A program made the translations under genes and the position numbers. DNA of 64,000 nt from the NCBI GenBank assembly GCA_036787895.1, contig DAIQOK010000003.1:1-64000 (forward strand), given 5' to 3'. Source of the stretch: UBA7662 sp036787895 (GTDB taxonomy: Bacteria; Bacteroidota; Bacteroidia; UBA7662). Below are positions 1-8,847 of the stretch, piece after piece; position 1 is the stretch's first letter, and the number at the start of each line of letters is the position of its first letter. The notes beneath the pieces are model-generated. The model saw nothing but the letters and a program-made list of their open reading frames with translations. It did not search any database and was not told where the DNA came from.

Positions 1-450
1 GGTTTTACCATCTCGGCTGATGAGGTCGATGAACTCCCTCATTGCTCGATGAGCGAGGCACTGTTTCAAAACCCGGTGCCTTCGGCTGCGCTCAGGTACC
101 CGTTCTAATAGGGCACCGGTTCTAATTAAATCCTTCCACTTATTTCGGTTTTACCATCTCGGCTGATGAGGTCGATGAACTCCCTCATTGCTCGATGAGC
201 GGGGCACTTTTTCAAAACCCGGTACCTTCGGCTGCGCTCAGGCACCTGGTTTTTATGAAACTATCTGCGTAACTCTTTTGGCGCTCTCTCCTCTGTGTTT
301 AGAACTGCTGCACATTTTGAAAACTAATGGGATACAACTTTCCAAAGCATCTCGGCTGATGAGGTCGATGAACTCCCTCATTGCTCGATGAGCGGGGCAC
401 TGTTTCAAAACCCGGTGCCTTCGGCTGCGCTCAGGCACCTGGTTTTTTAT
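1..450. repeat. Three copies of a ~100-bp hairpin-rich intergenic repeat
   Basis: Near-identical copies begin at about 1, 148 and 348 and each runs for roughly 100 bases. Each contains a short ctcat/atgag hairpin and then a larger hairpin whose loop is ttcggctgcgctca. In the third copy the large stem pairs 407-419 with 434-446 (12 of 13 bases) and is followed by a T run, so it could act as a terminator. A degenerate relative lies at 22650-22712. I see no protein-coding gene before 602; the open frames here are by-products of the repeat. Confidence 0.85.
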
Positions 451-601
451 TAAACGTGTTGCATAACTCTTTTGAATGCGCGAAAACTGTGTTGATTAAC
501 TATGGTTTGATCCGTCACTTATTACCTTAAGTTAAGGGTTGGTGGGTTTGATCGCAGCTAATTTTGCGGCGTTCCAATTTTTTACCGGAACGTAAAACAC
601 T

Positions 602-1633
602 ATGAATACATCACTTAAACACTGGTTTTTTATTCTTTTTACCTGTCTGTGTATGTCGGGCTGTCGTACACAGCAAACGGCTTGTCCGGCTTTTGGTTCA
701 TCGGTTGGCAGCCAAATTCATACGCCCTTTGATCAATGGCGGCAGTTATCGATAGTACCCGAAGATTTGTTTCAAAAAAAGCCTGTTTACGGCCTGAATA
801 AAGCAAGTCGGACCATCGAAAGTCCCTGGCAATTCCGGATGGAACCCATCCGTAAATTACCGGAAGTAGCCACTGAGCTAGCTTTATCGGAGTTTCGTGC
901 TGATCGTCGACTGACAGCGCTACCCGCTAAGTTTAAGGCGAAACGTGTCGATAAATCGCAGCTGCGCCTAGTCGGCGCTTCCGCTGCCGTAGTGCCGACT
1001 ACTAAATTGGCTGGTCAAAAAACACAGCAGTCTGCCTTTGCTACACCCTCCAAAACTTATCTGGAGCAGGCAAAACTGAAAGACAAACGCAAAGAGGCTG
1101 TAGTAAAAGGTGGCGCCATCTTGCTGATGGCTGTTGTAGCCGGGATGTCTATACCGCTTTTGGGATCGGCGGCGGCGAGTGTTGGGCTGGTTGTTATTTT
1201 GCTGCTCGACATTCTGATTTCCCTGGGTATCCTACGGTATTATCGGGAGTCGCGGCCTAAACTCGCCCGATTTACCGGCTGGTCGCGACTGGTGTATTCA
1301 GGCATTTTTGGGGTGGGTATCGCCTATCATATATTTGGTAATGTGGCCATGTTCAACCAGTTCTGGTCAATAGGGCTCATTACTTTCGGTATACATCTCC
1401 TATCGCTGGGCTTATTATTTACCAACGAAAACGGCAAAAAATGGGTCAATTACACCATCAAAAGTTTGCTCATTGTGGCTGGTATTGGTTATATGACTTT
1501 AAATATTGGCGTGCTACTGGCACCTAATCCGGTAGCGTTCCGTGCCTTGATTGAGCCTATATTTATCGCGCCACAGATCTTAGGTGAAGTGTGGTTTGCG
1601 CTTTGGATGCTCGTAAAAGGTGGCAAAAAATAA
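602..1633 (+). CDS. Lipoprotein with C-terminal DUF4386-like membrane domain
   Basis: Predicted membrane protein of 343 residues, function unknown. The N-terminus is a lipoprotein signal peptide with lipid-acceptor Cys at about residue 21 (MSGC). Residues 22-155 are hydrophilic. From about residue 160 there are several hydrophobic helices, and the end (residues ~255-343) resembles the DUF4386 family, including a GE.WFALW...KG tail. DUF4386 proteins normally lack a lipoprotein leader, so this looks like a fusion or lineage-specific variant. The next gene begins 13 bases after the stop (or overlaps it if its GTG is used), suggesting one transcript. Confidence 0.75.
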   Translation: MNTSLKHWFFILFTCLCMSGCRTQQTACPAFGSSVGSQIHTPFDQWRQLSIVPEDLFQKKPVYGLNKASRTIESPWQFRMEPIRKLPEVATELALSEFRADRRLTALPAKFKAKRVDKSQLRLVGASAAVVPTTKLAGQKTQQSAFATPSKTYLEQAKLKDKRKEAVVKGGAILLMAVVAGMSIPLLGSAAASVGLVVILLLDILISLGILRYYRESRPKLARFTGWSRLVYSGIFGVGIAYHIFGNVAMFNQFWSIGLITFGIHLLSLGLLFTNENGKKWVNYTIKSLLIVAGIGYMTLNIGVLLAPNPVAFRALIEPIFIAPQILGEVWFALWMLVKGGKK

Positions 1634-1646
1634 ATCCCTACTACTT

Positions 1647-2303
1647 ATGCTTGCTCAAACTTCCGACCCGCACCATAGCCCACTAAAAACCCTTCATCGC
1701 CTCGCAGGCATGACACTCATTGTATTTGTGTCGCTGCATTTGCTCAACCACCTGATGAGTTTAGGAGGCGTCGAAACCCACCTGGTTTTTATGGAAACCC
1801 TCCGTAGCTATTACCGGCATTGGCTGGCCGAATCGGTGCTGCTGCTGGCTGTAGGGGTGCAGCTTTTTTCGGGCTTCGGTCTGTTGCGGCAAAAAAGTCG
1901 AACACCAAGTCATGGCTTCGCCAAAATTCAGCGCTGGTCGGGGGCTTATCTGGCCTTTTTTCTGAGTATTCACCTGGCCGCCATCTTCGTCGGGCGTTAT
2001 TTGCTCCAACTCGACACCAATTTCTATTTTGGCGCTGCCGGTTTAAACGCCTTCCCGGCCCTGCTCTTTTTTGTGCCCTATTATGGCCTGGCGGTGTTGG
2101 CATTTTTCGGTCACCTGGCAGGCATTCATTATCACAAAATGCCCTACCGTGTTATGGGCATGAACGTTAAAACACAGGCCCGGCTTATCCTGCTGCTCGG
2201 ATTCCTTTGCAGCTTCGGCATACTCTTGGGTTTCACTCATGGCTTTAGTGGTCAGCCCATACCCAGCGGCTACCAACTTTTTCATCTCCCGAACGCCTTC
2301 TAA
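1647..2303 (+). CDS. Polytopic membrane protein, cytochrome b-like
   Basis: About 218 residues with five hydrophobic helices. Histidines sit inside or at the edge of helices (HRLAG, SLHLLNHL, SIHLAA, GHLAGIHYH), a spacing reminiscent of four-helix heme-binding membrane anchors such as succinate dehydrogenase cytochrome b subunits. No flavoprotein or iron-sulfur partner lies nearby, so a respiratory role is only a guess. I chose ATG 1647; an in-frame GTG at 1620 would overlap the upstream gene by 14 bases. Probably cotranscribed with 602-1633 and the oxidoreductase that follows. Confidence 0.7.
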   Translation: MLAQTSDPHHSPLKTLHRLAGMTLIVFVSLHLLNHLMSLGGVETHLVFMETLRSYYRHWLAESVLLLAVGVQLFSGFGLLRQKSRTPSHGFAKIQRWSGAYLAFFLSIHLAAIFVGRYLLQLDTNFYFGAAGLNAFPALLFFVPYYGLAVLAFFGHLAGIHYHKMPYRVMGMNVKTQARLILLLGFLCSFGILLGFTHGFSGQPIPSGYQLFHLPNAF

Positions 2304-2317
2304 ACCATCTACCCACC

Positions 2318-3253
2318 ATGACTATACCTTCAAAAATGCAAGCCGCCTGCTGTACCGCCTATGGCGACCCCGGTGTATTGCAGCTTAAAAGTCTGGATGT
2401 GCCTCAAATTAGCTCAAAACAATTGCTGATACGGGTCTATGCCAGCAGTGTGAATTCGGGCGATGTAATTGTACGTGCTTTGGGTGGCCACCAACTCCAA
2501 CGGCTGGGCATACGGCTTTTTCTGGGCTGGTCGCGGCCCCGGCGTTCGGTTTTAGGGGTTTGTTATGCCGGGGTAGTGGTGGCAGCCGGCGAGCAAACGA
2601 GCCAATTTAAAGTAGGCGACAGGGTTTTCGGGCTTACCGGCTTTCGATTTGGTTGTCATGCCGAATATGTGGCAGTAAACGAAAAAAGCTGCCTCAGTAC
2701 CCTGCCTGCAGGAGCCAGCTACGAAGAAGCCGCAGCCATGCTGTTTGGGGGTCAGACGGCCCATTATTTTTTGAAAAAGGCCGGGGTACTGCAAAACAGC
2801 GAATTAAACATCCTCATTTACGGAGCCAGTGGCGCGGTAGGAACGGCAGCTGTGCAAATGGCCAAAGCCTATGGACACCGGGTTACGGCAGTTTGCAGCG
2901 ACTACAATGCACCCTTAGTTGCAGCGCTGGGCGCCGATGACCTATTGTTCTACAACCGCCCCGATTGGCAGCTAATCAAAACACGTTTTGAAGTGGTATT
3001 TGATGCCGTAGGCAAATTTTCCCGGCAGCTAGCCGCCCCACTTCTCAAGCAGCAAGGGAAATACTTCAGCGTAGCCAGTTTGGATTATGCCAGCGAAAAA
3101 ACCGAACAATTACACTTCATCCAAAAATTGTTTGAAAAGGGGCAATTAAAAGCCTGTATCGACAAAAGCTACCGTCTTGACGAGATAGCCGATGCCCACC
3201 GTTATGTAGAAACCGGTCGTAAAAAAGGCAATGTGGTGTTGCGAATGATTTAA
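2318..3253 (+). CDS. Zinc-free MDR-family NAD(P)-dependent oxidoreductase
   Basis: 311-residue medium-chain dehydrogenase/reductase of the quinone-oxidoreductase type. A GroES-like N-terminal half (SSVNSGDV, then VGDRVFG) is followed by a Rossmann half with IYGASGAVGTAAVQ.AK as the dinucleotide loop. The cysteine-rich structural zinc loop of true alcohol dehydrogenases is absent. Family members reduce quinones or enals with NADPH; the substrate cannot be told. Starts 15 bases after the previous stop, and its 3' end overlaps the convergent Crp/Fnr gene by 4 bases. A related enzyme is encoded at 40869-41834. Confidence 0.85.
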   Translation: MTIPSKMQAACCTAYGDPGVLQLKSLDVPQISSKQLLIRVYASSVNSGDVIVRALGGHQLQRLGIRLFLGWSRPRRSVLGVCYAGVVVAAGEQTSQFKVGDRVFGLTGFRFGCHAEYVAVNEKSCLSTLPAGASYEEAAAMLFGGQTAHYFLKKAGVLQNSELNILIYGASGAVGTAAVQMAKAYGHRVTAVCSDYNAPLVAALGADDLLFYNRPDWQLIKTRFEVVFDAVGKFSRQLAAPLLKQQGKYFSVASLDYASEKTEQLHFIQKLFEKGQLKACIDKSYRLDEIADAHRYVETGRKKGNVVLRMI

Positions 3254-3855
3254 AGTTTGCGCTGTTGCAGGCGTTTACGGAGTCGGCTCAACGATTCGGG
3301 GGTAATGCCGAGGTAACTCGCTATCATGTGCAAAGGCACGCGTTGAAAAAGGTCGGGCCTGTCGTTGAGCAATTTGAGGTAGCGTTGCTCGGGATTAGAC
3401 AAAATGGTATTCGCCAGCTCGTTTTGAACGCGGCCTAAATCGGCCTCCATCATTTTTCGGGTAATTTCTATTAAAGCCGGAAATTGAGCAAACAGTTGCT
3501 GATCGTCGATGGGATTACCCACCATCAGCACCGATGGCTCGAGGCTACTGAGGTAACTTTCGGCGATATGGGCCGCGCCCTGGCTGGTAAAGTAATTGAC
3601 AGCTTGATTTTCGGTATAAATGGCAATGGTTTTTTCGACCCCATCTTGCACCACATACTGCCGCAAACAACCCTGGAGTACAAAATAACACAGTTGGCAA
3701 GACTGTCCTTCCCGCACCAGCAAGGTATTGGCTTTGACTTCCCGGGTGACCAACAAATCGCTGAGCGCCTTCAGATCGGTTTCGCTCAGCTCCTCAAACT
3801 GTCGTAAAAACTGCAGCAAAATTTGTTTCATCTCCCGCTTACTGTCCTTAATCAT
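3250..3855 (-). CDS. Crp/Fnr-family transcriptional regulator
   Basis: 201 residues. Residues ~25-125 form a cyclic-nucleotide-binding-like beta barrel (CYFVLQGCLRQY, then EKTIAIYTEN). The C-terminus (residues ~165-201) is a winged helix with recognition segment ASYLGITPESLSRLRK. This is the usual Bacteroidota Crp/Fnr subtype that often sits beside oxidoreductase genes; here it is convergent with one. The ligand is unknown and no Fnr-type cysteine cluster is present. A second Met at residue 9 (position 3831) is an equally good start. Confidence 0.88.
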   Translation of the reverse strand: MIKDSKREMKQILLQFLRQFEELSETDLKALSDLLVTREVKANTLLVREGQSCQLCYFVLQGCLRQYVVQDGVEKTIAIYTENQAVNYFTSQGAAHIAESYLSSLEPSVLMVGNPIDDQQLFAQFPALIEITRKMMEADLGRVQNELANTILSNPEQRYLKLLNDRPDLFQRVPLHMIASYLGITPESLSRLRKRLQQRKL

Positions 3856-4029
3856 GGCCTACACTTGCTGCCCGAAGGCGCGACCCAAAACTAAATGATT
3901 TTCGTCATTTTCCGCTTCTGCAACAAACTACCAACAACCCATTAAGGCGAAAATTCGATCATCAAACAGCCCAAAGGCGCCACCCCATGCGCGGCTAAAA
4001 AATGGATTCCAACAGGAGGAAGTGGTGGT

Positions 4030-4926
4030 TTAATCGATAATAACGATTTTCTCGACTGCGAAATGCCGGTTATTTTCGAAGAGATGTAGATAATAGACGC
4101 CCGCAGGCAAATCCCCTCGATCGAGCTGAAATTCCTGCCCACTCAATCCGGCTTGATGGCGCAACTTGCGGCCAAAACTATCGAAAAGACTTAGGCTGAC
4201 ATGTTGGATGTCCCGATCGGCATTTAAGGTAATATGTGTTTTCATCGGATTGGGATAAACACTTAGCACCGGAGCCGTATAGCGGTCATCGATGCCGACA
4301 TCGCAAGTGATAAAACGCACAAGCAGGGGTACGCCCAGGCCTTGTACAAAGTTGGGGCAAAGTTTGGGGCTGCCGCTCACATGGTAAATATGTAGCGGGG
4401 TGACGATGGTTGAGGTCACAAAAAGAAAGGCCATAGTATCTCCTGGCAGATCAATGCCGTCTTTGGTCCATTGAATGAGGGTATCGGGACCGTAGAGTTG
4501 AAAAAAAATAGTATCGCCCAGGCAGACCAGGCTTTCGCCCGTGTTTCCATCGAAACGGTAGTTGCCCGAAGAGGCCACAAAAGGAGGCAGAAAGGCCCAG
4601 CCATCTACCAAAACCGGTGCTGCATTGGCAGTGCAGGTATCGAGGGTTATACGAACGTAAAATTGAGCGGGAACGTCCAGAAAGTAATCCACGACCAGGA
4701 AGCGGTTGGTGGCTCCGGCTATGGGCAGGCCATCTTTAAACCACTGGTAGCTGTCGTACGGCTGCACCCACAGGGTATCCTGGGTGGCCGGGCAGAGCAT
4801 GGGTGCGTTGGGAGTAATCACCGGGAAAAGCTCGCATTGGGCTTTTGAGACATTGCCTGATGTCAGCAACAAGGCAAATAAGCCGAAAATAAGGTGCTTC
4901 AAAGCTGGTAAATTATAGGTTCGCAA
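4030..4926 (-). CDS. T9SS type A sorting domain protein
   Basis: 298-residue secreted protein. A signal peptide covers about residues 1-29 and cleaves near SKAQ. The middle (residues ~30-210) contains repeated QW.KDG segments, as in Ig-like or PKD-like surface modules. The end (residues ~222-298) is a typical T9SS C-terminal domain beginning VYPNPM and ending GVYYLHLF...VEKIVI. It is expected to cross the outer membrane through the Por system and be anchored or released. It carries no recognisable enzyme domain and stands alone. Confidence 0.85.
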   Translation of the reverse strand: MRTYNLPALKHLIFGLFALLLTSGNVSKAQCELFPVITPNAPMLCPATQDTLWVQPYDSYQWFKDGLPIAGATNRFLVVDYFLDVPAQFYVRITLDTCTANAAPVLVDGWAFLPPFVASSGNYRFDGNTGESLVCLGDTIFFQLYGPDTLIQWTKDGIDLPGDTMAFLFVTSTIVTPLHIYHVSGSPKLCPNFVQGLGVPLLVRFITCDVGIDDRYTAPVLSVYPNPMKTHITLNADRDIQHVSLSLFDSFGRKLRHQAGLSGQEFQLDRGDLPAGVYYLHLFENNRHFAVEKIVIID

Positions 4927-5161
4927 AGGATCTAGTTGGGATTGAGGGTTGACACCTTCGAATATAGGTTGGGAAGTAAGCCAGGTTCAAATGGTGCTCT
5001 ACAAAAATAACCGGGAATACCGCTGCCACAATTAACTTAAGTTAAGTTCACAGAACACTGACTAAAAAAACTAGTTGGGGAAGCATTATCCATTTTCAAA
5101 AAATTCAATTTAGCTGCTTTCCTTTACAAGCGCGTGCTTGTTGTCGTTCGCGCCTTATTTC
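4927..5161. other. Intergenic region with a 14-bp perfect palindrome
   Basis: The sequence ttaacttaagttaa at 5032-5045 is a perfect palindrome. It lies upstream of the minus-strand T9SS gene at 4926 and could be an operator. A related interrupted palindrome (ccttaa-g-ttaagg) lies at 525-537 upstream of the lipoprotein gene. Nothing else is recognisable. Confidence 0.35.
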
Positions 5162-5536
5162 TTAGCTGCTTTTATACTTATTCAGCAATCGTGCTAAGTC
5201 ATCAGGAATTTCCATAGGTTGGAGCGGTGGCACATTGGCACCTCCAGTATTGCCCACGGGTGCTTTGCCGAAGAACGAAAAAACGCCACCCAACAGCAGT
5301 CGGGTCAGTTGCCCGCGTATTTCACGGCTGTTTTTGATGTGTATGCCAAATTTCAACATTAGCCAATGCACCTGGTTATGCTCTCTGGGCCAGGGTTGGC
5401 CGAGAATATGCGCCCGCTCCAAATGCCGCCAGGCTGCTGATAAATTGCCTTTTGCAAACTCCGCTTTGTAAGCCGAAAGTTCTTGGCGGAAATGGGGCTT
5501 GAGCCCTTCGGGCATGTACCAATAAAATCTCATCAT
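5162..5536 (-). CDS. DUF3703 family protein
   Basis: 124 residues, no signal peptide. The N-terminal part (residues 8-70) has the W.HLERAHILGQ and H..VH..ML spacing of the DUF3703 family, whose biochemical function is unknown; members are often found near metal-resistance or redox genes. The C-terminal quarter has a Gly/Pro-rich linker. A Met at residue 8 (MPEGLK) is an alternative start. It stands alone here. Confidence 0.8.
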   Translation of the reverse strand: MMRFYWYMPEGLKPHFRQELSAYKAEFAKGNLSAAWRHLERAHILGQPWPREHNQVHWLMLKFGIHIKNSREIRGQLTRLLLGGVFSFFGKAPVGNTGGANVPPLQPMEIPDDLARLLNKYKSS

Positions 5537-5899
5537 GGTTTAAATTTATGTGGGCCGCTTCAACGCGGGTGGTTGATAGCCTACTGCGCTTTGTGCTAAA
5601 ATTCTTGGGCTTCAACAGCAGTTTACTGATCAAATCAACTGATTCTTACGAATATAACCGATTCTATTCAGCCACAAGATTCCTGGCGTTATTGGTAAGT
5701 TATTGGTCGCTATTTGTAAGCTAAAAAAAGTAAGCTCATGGAACTGGCCGTTAATCATATAGGCCTTCACTAAGCTGTTTATAATTCGCCTTGATTCAAG
5801 CCTTTAAGCAGCGTAGCCTGACTTACAACCTAGTTTTATCCGGTCAAACCCGCTTCTTAGTGCGCTAACCTGGACTTCTCTCCGGCCAATCAAGCTGCC
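5537..5899. other. Intergenic region without recognised features
   Basis: 363 bases between the start of the DUF3703 gene and the end of the outer-membrane protein gene. I found no convincing ORF, hairpin terminator, or TAnnTTTG-type promoter on either strand. Confidence 0.6.
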
Positions 5900-6652
5900 T
5901 TACTTTTTGCCCTTCTTAAAGCGGGTTGTCACGAAACGGGCACCGATACTCCACCAAAAAGGCATCAAGTTTTGACCGGCCAAACCCTGACCAAGGGTAG
6001 CATCGACCTGAATTAAATCGCTGATAAAATGCCGAAAGCCGGCTTGATACGCCAAACCGGTTCCAGGGATATAGGGATCGCCAGAAAACAGCTCCCCAAC
6101 TAAATGAAAACCTTTGTAGGCCCGGATTTGCGTTCCCAAACCCCAAGTAGCTACCGATGGTTTTTCGTTTTGGACATACAGATAATTGGCACCCAGATTG
6201 GCATGTAACAATACATCTTCGTTGGCGCCAAGACATTGGGTGATAATTAAAAAGCTAAAGGCACCGTATGCCTGAGGCACAAAGGCACCGCGACCGCCAG
6301 GCAAAAATGTGCCGGCCACTAGTGCCACGCCGGGTAGTTTGTAGGGCTCATATTCGCGCAACAAAAATTTGCCCTGCAACAAGGGCATGGCATACGAAAA
6401 TTCCCGGCCTTCGGGTGTTGGTCGGTCGTAACCTAAAACGGCACCGGCTGTGAGTTCCCAACGTTTGTGCGGTCCATAAGCCACCATATGCCATTGTTGA
6501 CCTGAAAACCTATCGAATCGCATCCAGCTTTCCCATTGCGCCAACCGGTAACCCACCACGCGGGCGTCATCGGTGATGAAAGGCCGAACCGCCTGGCAAT
6601 CTAATACGAGGGTGCAAACAAAAACAAAACAACCAAAAACCAGCTTCCACAT
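5900..6652 (-). CDS. Outer-membrane beta-barrel protein
   Basis: 250 residues with an N-terminal signal peptide (about residues 1-21), then the segment RPFITDDARV. The remainder alternates short amphipathic strands with Gly/aromatic-rich turns and ends in a strand close to the C-terminus, as expected for a small barrel. The family resembles the transporter-like proteins of unknown substrate that start with a PFITDDA motif in many Bacteroidota. Transcribed alone from a likely promoter at 6707-6714. Confidence 0.65.
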   Translation of the reverse strand: MWKLVFGCFVFVCTLVLDCQAVRPFITDDARVVGYRLAQWESWMRFDRFSGQQWHMVAYGPHKRWELTAGAVLGYDRPTPEGREFSYAMPLLQGKFLLREYEPYKLPGVALVAGTFLPGGRGAFVPQAYGAFSFLIITQCLGANEDVLLHANLGANYLYVQNEKPSVATWGLGTQIRAYKGFHLVGELFSGDPYIPGTGLAYQAGFRHFISDLIQVDATLGQGLAGQNLMPFWWSIGARFVTTRFKKGKK

Positions 6653-6706
6653 ACTTTTACGCTTTAATTAAAGGTATAGGAACTCCGCCAAAAGGCAGAT
6701 AAACCG

Positions 6707-6714
6707 CAAATTTA
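6707..6714 (-). promoter_or_regulatory. Candidate Bacteroidota -7 element
   Basis: The plus-strand sequence caaattta reads TAAATTTG on the minus strand, matching the Bacteroidota TAnnTTTG consensus. Transcription would begin about 50 bases upstream of the ATG at 6652. A matching -33 TTTG is not clear, so confidence is modest. Confidence 0.4.
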
Positions 6715-6876
6715 GGGCAAAATAAGGGAAACAGGAAATGAAGGAATTGTTGGGAATCTCCAGTAATTGATTGGCAAGGAGGCAAAACCACTAACAGACG
6801 ATAACTTCATGTTCAGTCATGCGCAGGCTCGTCAAAATCAAAATAATTGTCTCTGTGAAGCCCTCCCCAAAATTGA

Positions 6877-7311
6877 CTACAGTTTTTTACTCATTTTTAA
6901 ATGCGGTATTCCATCTTCTTCAAAATAGTCTCCAACTCCTTCGTATCCATTTTTAAGATAAAAGTTTACGGCTGAGTGGCGTGCGTGACAATATATTAAT
7001 TTACATTTCTGGTCTGCTGCAAGCTTTTCGCAGAAGGTCATCATTGCTGAACCAATGTTTAACCCCCTGAGTGTTTCGGCCACCACCACTCTTTGCATTT
7101 TCATTTTGTCACCTTCGGCTACAAGAACAGCGGTAGCAATAATAGTCCCTGCGCTGAAACCTGCTATTTGAATATGATGTTCCTCTTCTTCCAGTTCCTG
7201 CCTGGTAAAACTACTGGCTAACGGTTCTCTGAGAATTTTTTCTCTAAGTTTCACCGCATTTATCCAGGCTGTACTGTTGTAGGGTATTACTTCAAAAGTT
7301 GTTTTATGCAT
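6877..7311 (-). CDS. GNAT family N-acetyltransferase
   Basis: 144 residues forming one GNAT domain. It opens with LREKILREPLA, has a central beta strand pair (IIATAVLV, KMQRVVV) and an acetyl-CoA-binding loop near LRGLNIGSAMM, and ends with the typical NFYLKNGYEGVGD.F segment. The layout is close to the ElaA-like branch. The acceptor is unknown. Its start abuts the palindromic spacer at 7312-7535, so it may mark the edge of the mobile island. Confidence 0.87.
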   Translation of the reverse strand: MHKTTFEVIPYNSTAWINAVKLREKILREPLASSFTRQELEEEEHHIQIAGFSAGTIIATAVLVAEGDKMKMQRVVVAETLRGLNIGSAMMTFCEKLAADQKCKLIYCHARHSAVNFYLKNGYEGVGDYFEEDGIPHLKMSKKL

Positions 7312-7535
7312 ACCTTATAGCTAACGGTCGTAGTTTTCTCCAATCAACCAATTAAAACGGGATTGTACTGGGCTGTGGTTGGTTTTAGTGAGTTATTTTG
7401 GAGCGTTTTGGCACTTGGCGCAGTGGGGGATAAGGAGATGGATTTTTACTACTACCAAGTAACACTAATATAAGAATTGAGTTTCTAATAACTACTAATC
7501 CCCCATTGCGATAAGCGCGTGTTAGTAGCCGTTTT
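7312..7535. repeat. Palindromic cassette-like spacer A
   Basis: Between the GNAT and TIR genes. An inverted repeat pairs 7419-7431 with 7498-7510 (12 of 13 bases). Just inside the left arm, 7440-7454 carries ggatttttactacta, which recurs with one change in spacer C (14419-14433). The outer ends carry ctaac (7321-7325) and gttag (7521-7525). The decamer gttagtagcc at 7521-7530 is the exact inverse of ggctactaac at 8487-8496, so the TIR gene is bracketed by an inverted repeat. No gene is supported here. Confidence 0.65.
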
Positions 7536-8477
7536 TCATTTTCTCTCTTTTTCTCTATGTATATTAACAATTTCAAAAAACTGATTTAAGTAATTTTCAG
7601 CAAGTTTTTTTGTTGTATTGAAGTTTTTCCTTGTGACTTGGTCAGACCATCCATTTTGATCAAATTCGTTTACGTCAAATACTTTTCTGTGAGCAAATAT
7701 TTGTTTGTATTTATAGAAGTGGTCAGTTTTTTGAAGATTTTGATCATAATAACCGTCTGATAAAGTTATGAAAGCATAATCGTGATACCATTGTAGTGTG
7801 AGACAGTGGTCATAGCTCAAGAGATTAATTCCTTGAAATCGATTAGTTATTATCTCTAAACGCCAGTCTCCGAGCTTGTCTTTAATATCATTTGCCGTTT
7901 TCTCAAATTCGGATTTCAATTTATCAAATTCTTGTTTAGCTATTACTAAACCTTCAGATGATGCTATTAATTGTTCAACCCTCCGTTTTTGTTTTAATTT
8001 TTCGTCAGCTTGTGCAAGCTTTTCAACGACTGTCAATTCCTTTATTTGGCCTCCAAACTCTTGCACTCTTGACTCAATTACTGAAGCTGCACTTTCTATT
8101 CCCCAACGCTCAAGTCCGATATAAAGTCTTGTCTTAGGAATATATTTTGGCTGAGTTACATCTTTTTCGGTTGGGATAAAAATTGCAAAATCATACCCTT
8201 CATCAAATCCTTTGTTTTTTATTGCCGTCTCTTCTATTCTTGTCCATTTGGTATTGCCCCAATCAGAGGATAAAAAAATTACTATGATTCGTGCTTCTCT
8301 TGAAAATACATCATTGAAAGTTTTTTCTCCATCTGTACCAGCAAGCTTTTTTTGTTCCTCTGAATAAATAAAGCACCTTATTCGATCTTTTAAAAGCATA
8401 TAAATCGAAAGAGCTAAGGATTCATCCTTTTGAGCGAAGGAGAATGCTACGTCATAATTATAATTGTCTTTTGTCAT
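7536..8477 (-). CDS. TIR-domain protein, probable defence effector
   Basis: 313 residues. Residues ~7-140 form a TIR domain: strand YDVAFSFAQKDE, strand ARIIVIFLSSDWG, and the WTRIEE helix, in which Glu82 sits at the position of the catalytic Glu of NAD-cleaving TIRs. Residues ~150-205 are predicted coiled coil. Residues ~210-305 form a Trp/Tyr-rich domain I do not recognise, which may sense infection. Bacterial TIR proteins commonly deplete NAD during abortive infection; I infer that role here. It stands alone between two palindromic spacers and is markedly AT-rich, which suggests horizontal acquisition as a single-gene module. Confidence 0.8.
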   Translation of the reverse strand: MTKDNYNYDVAFSFAQKDESLALSIYMLLKDRIRCFIYSEEQKKLAGTDGEKTFNDVFSREARIIVIFLSSDWGNTKWTRIEETAIKNKGFDEGYDFAIFIPTEKDVTQPKYIPKTRLYIGLERWGIESAASVIESRVQEFGGQIKELTVVEKLAQADEKLKQKRRVEQLIASSEGLVIAKQEFDKLKSEFEKTANDIKDKLGDWRLEIITNRFQGINLLSYDHCLTLQWYHDYAFITLSDGYYDQNLQKTDHFYKYKQIFAHRKVFDVNEFDQNGWSDQVTRKNFNTTKKLAENYLNQFFEIVNIHREKERK

Positions 8478-8847
8478 TTTTTAAATGGCTACTAACGTTT
8501 GGCGTGTGTGCCGAAGTTGCCGCCTTACTTGCACTGACCAAGTCAAGAAGCAACCAAGCCAAATTTATGCAACCAAGCCAAATTTATGCAACCAAGCCAA
8601 ATTTATGCAACCAAGCTCAAACTGGCAACTTACCCGGCAATTTTGGCAACACGCTGTTACCACCAGTGCATTCTTGTCTGTCGTGGTTTATCAGTCTACT
8701 TATTGCTATAAAATTCATTGTCTTTTGTCGTGTGGTGGGGCATTTCTTCATTGACTAACTTTGTCGCCTACACCGAACTTAGCACACTTATTGTCCGGCT
8801 TTGGTTGTGCGTAGGACGTGTGGCCTGGCAATGTGTGTACGATTTAA
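8478..8847. repeat. Palindromic cassette-like spacer B
   Basis: Between the TIR gene and the five-gene operon. An attC-like imperfect palindrome has left boxes taac (8493-8496), gcgtgt (8502-8507) and gccgaagttgcc (8510-8521). These pair with right boxes ggcaactt (8624-8631), ccggc (8634-8638), acacgc (8649-8654) and gtta (8656-8659). The loop between the arms holds the 19-bp tandem repeat at 8551-8615. From 8660 to 8847 I see no gene. Open frames in this spacer look like repeat by-products. Confidence 0.65.
8551..8615. repeat. 19-bp tandem repeat, 3.4 copies
   Basis: The unit caaccaagccaaatttatg occurs three times without change (8551-8569, 8570-8588, 8589-8607), with a partial fourth to about 8615. 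There are no spacers between units, so this is not a CRISPR. It lies in the loop of the spacer B palindrome. Perfect identity suggests recent slippage and possible copy-number variation between strains. Confidence 0.9.

Noticed and set aside
8551..8615. Possible CRISPR array
   Set aside because: The 19-bp units are contiguous with no unique spacers, and no cas genes are near.
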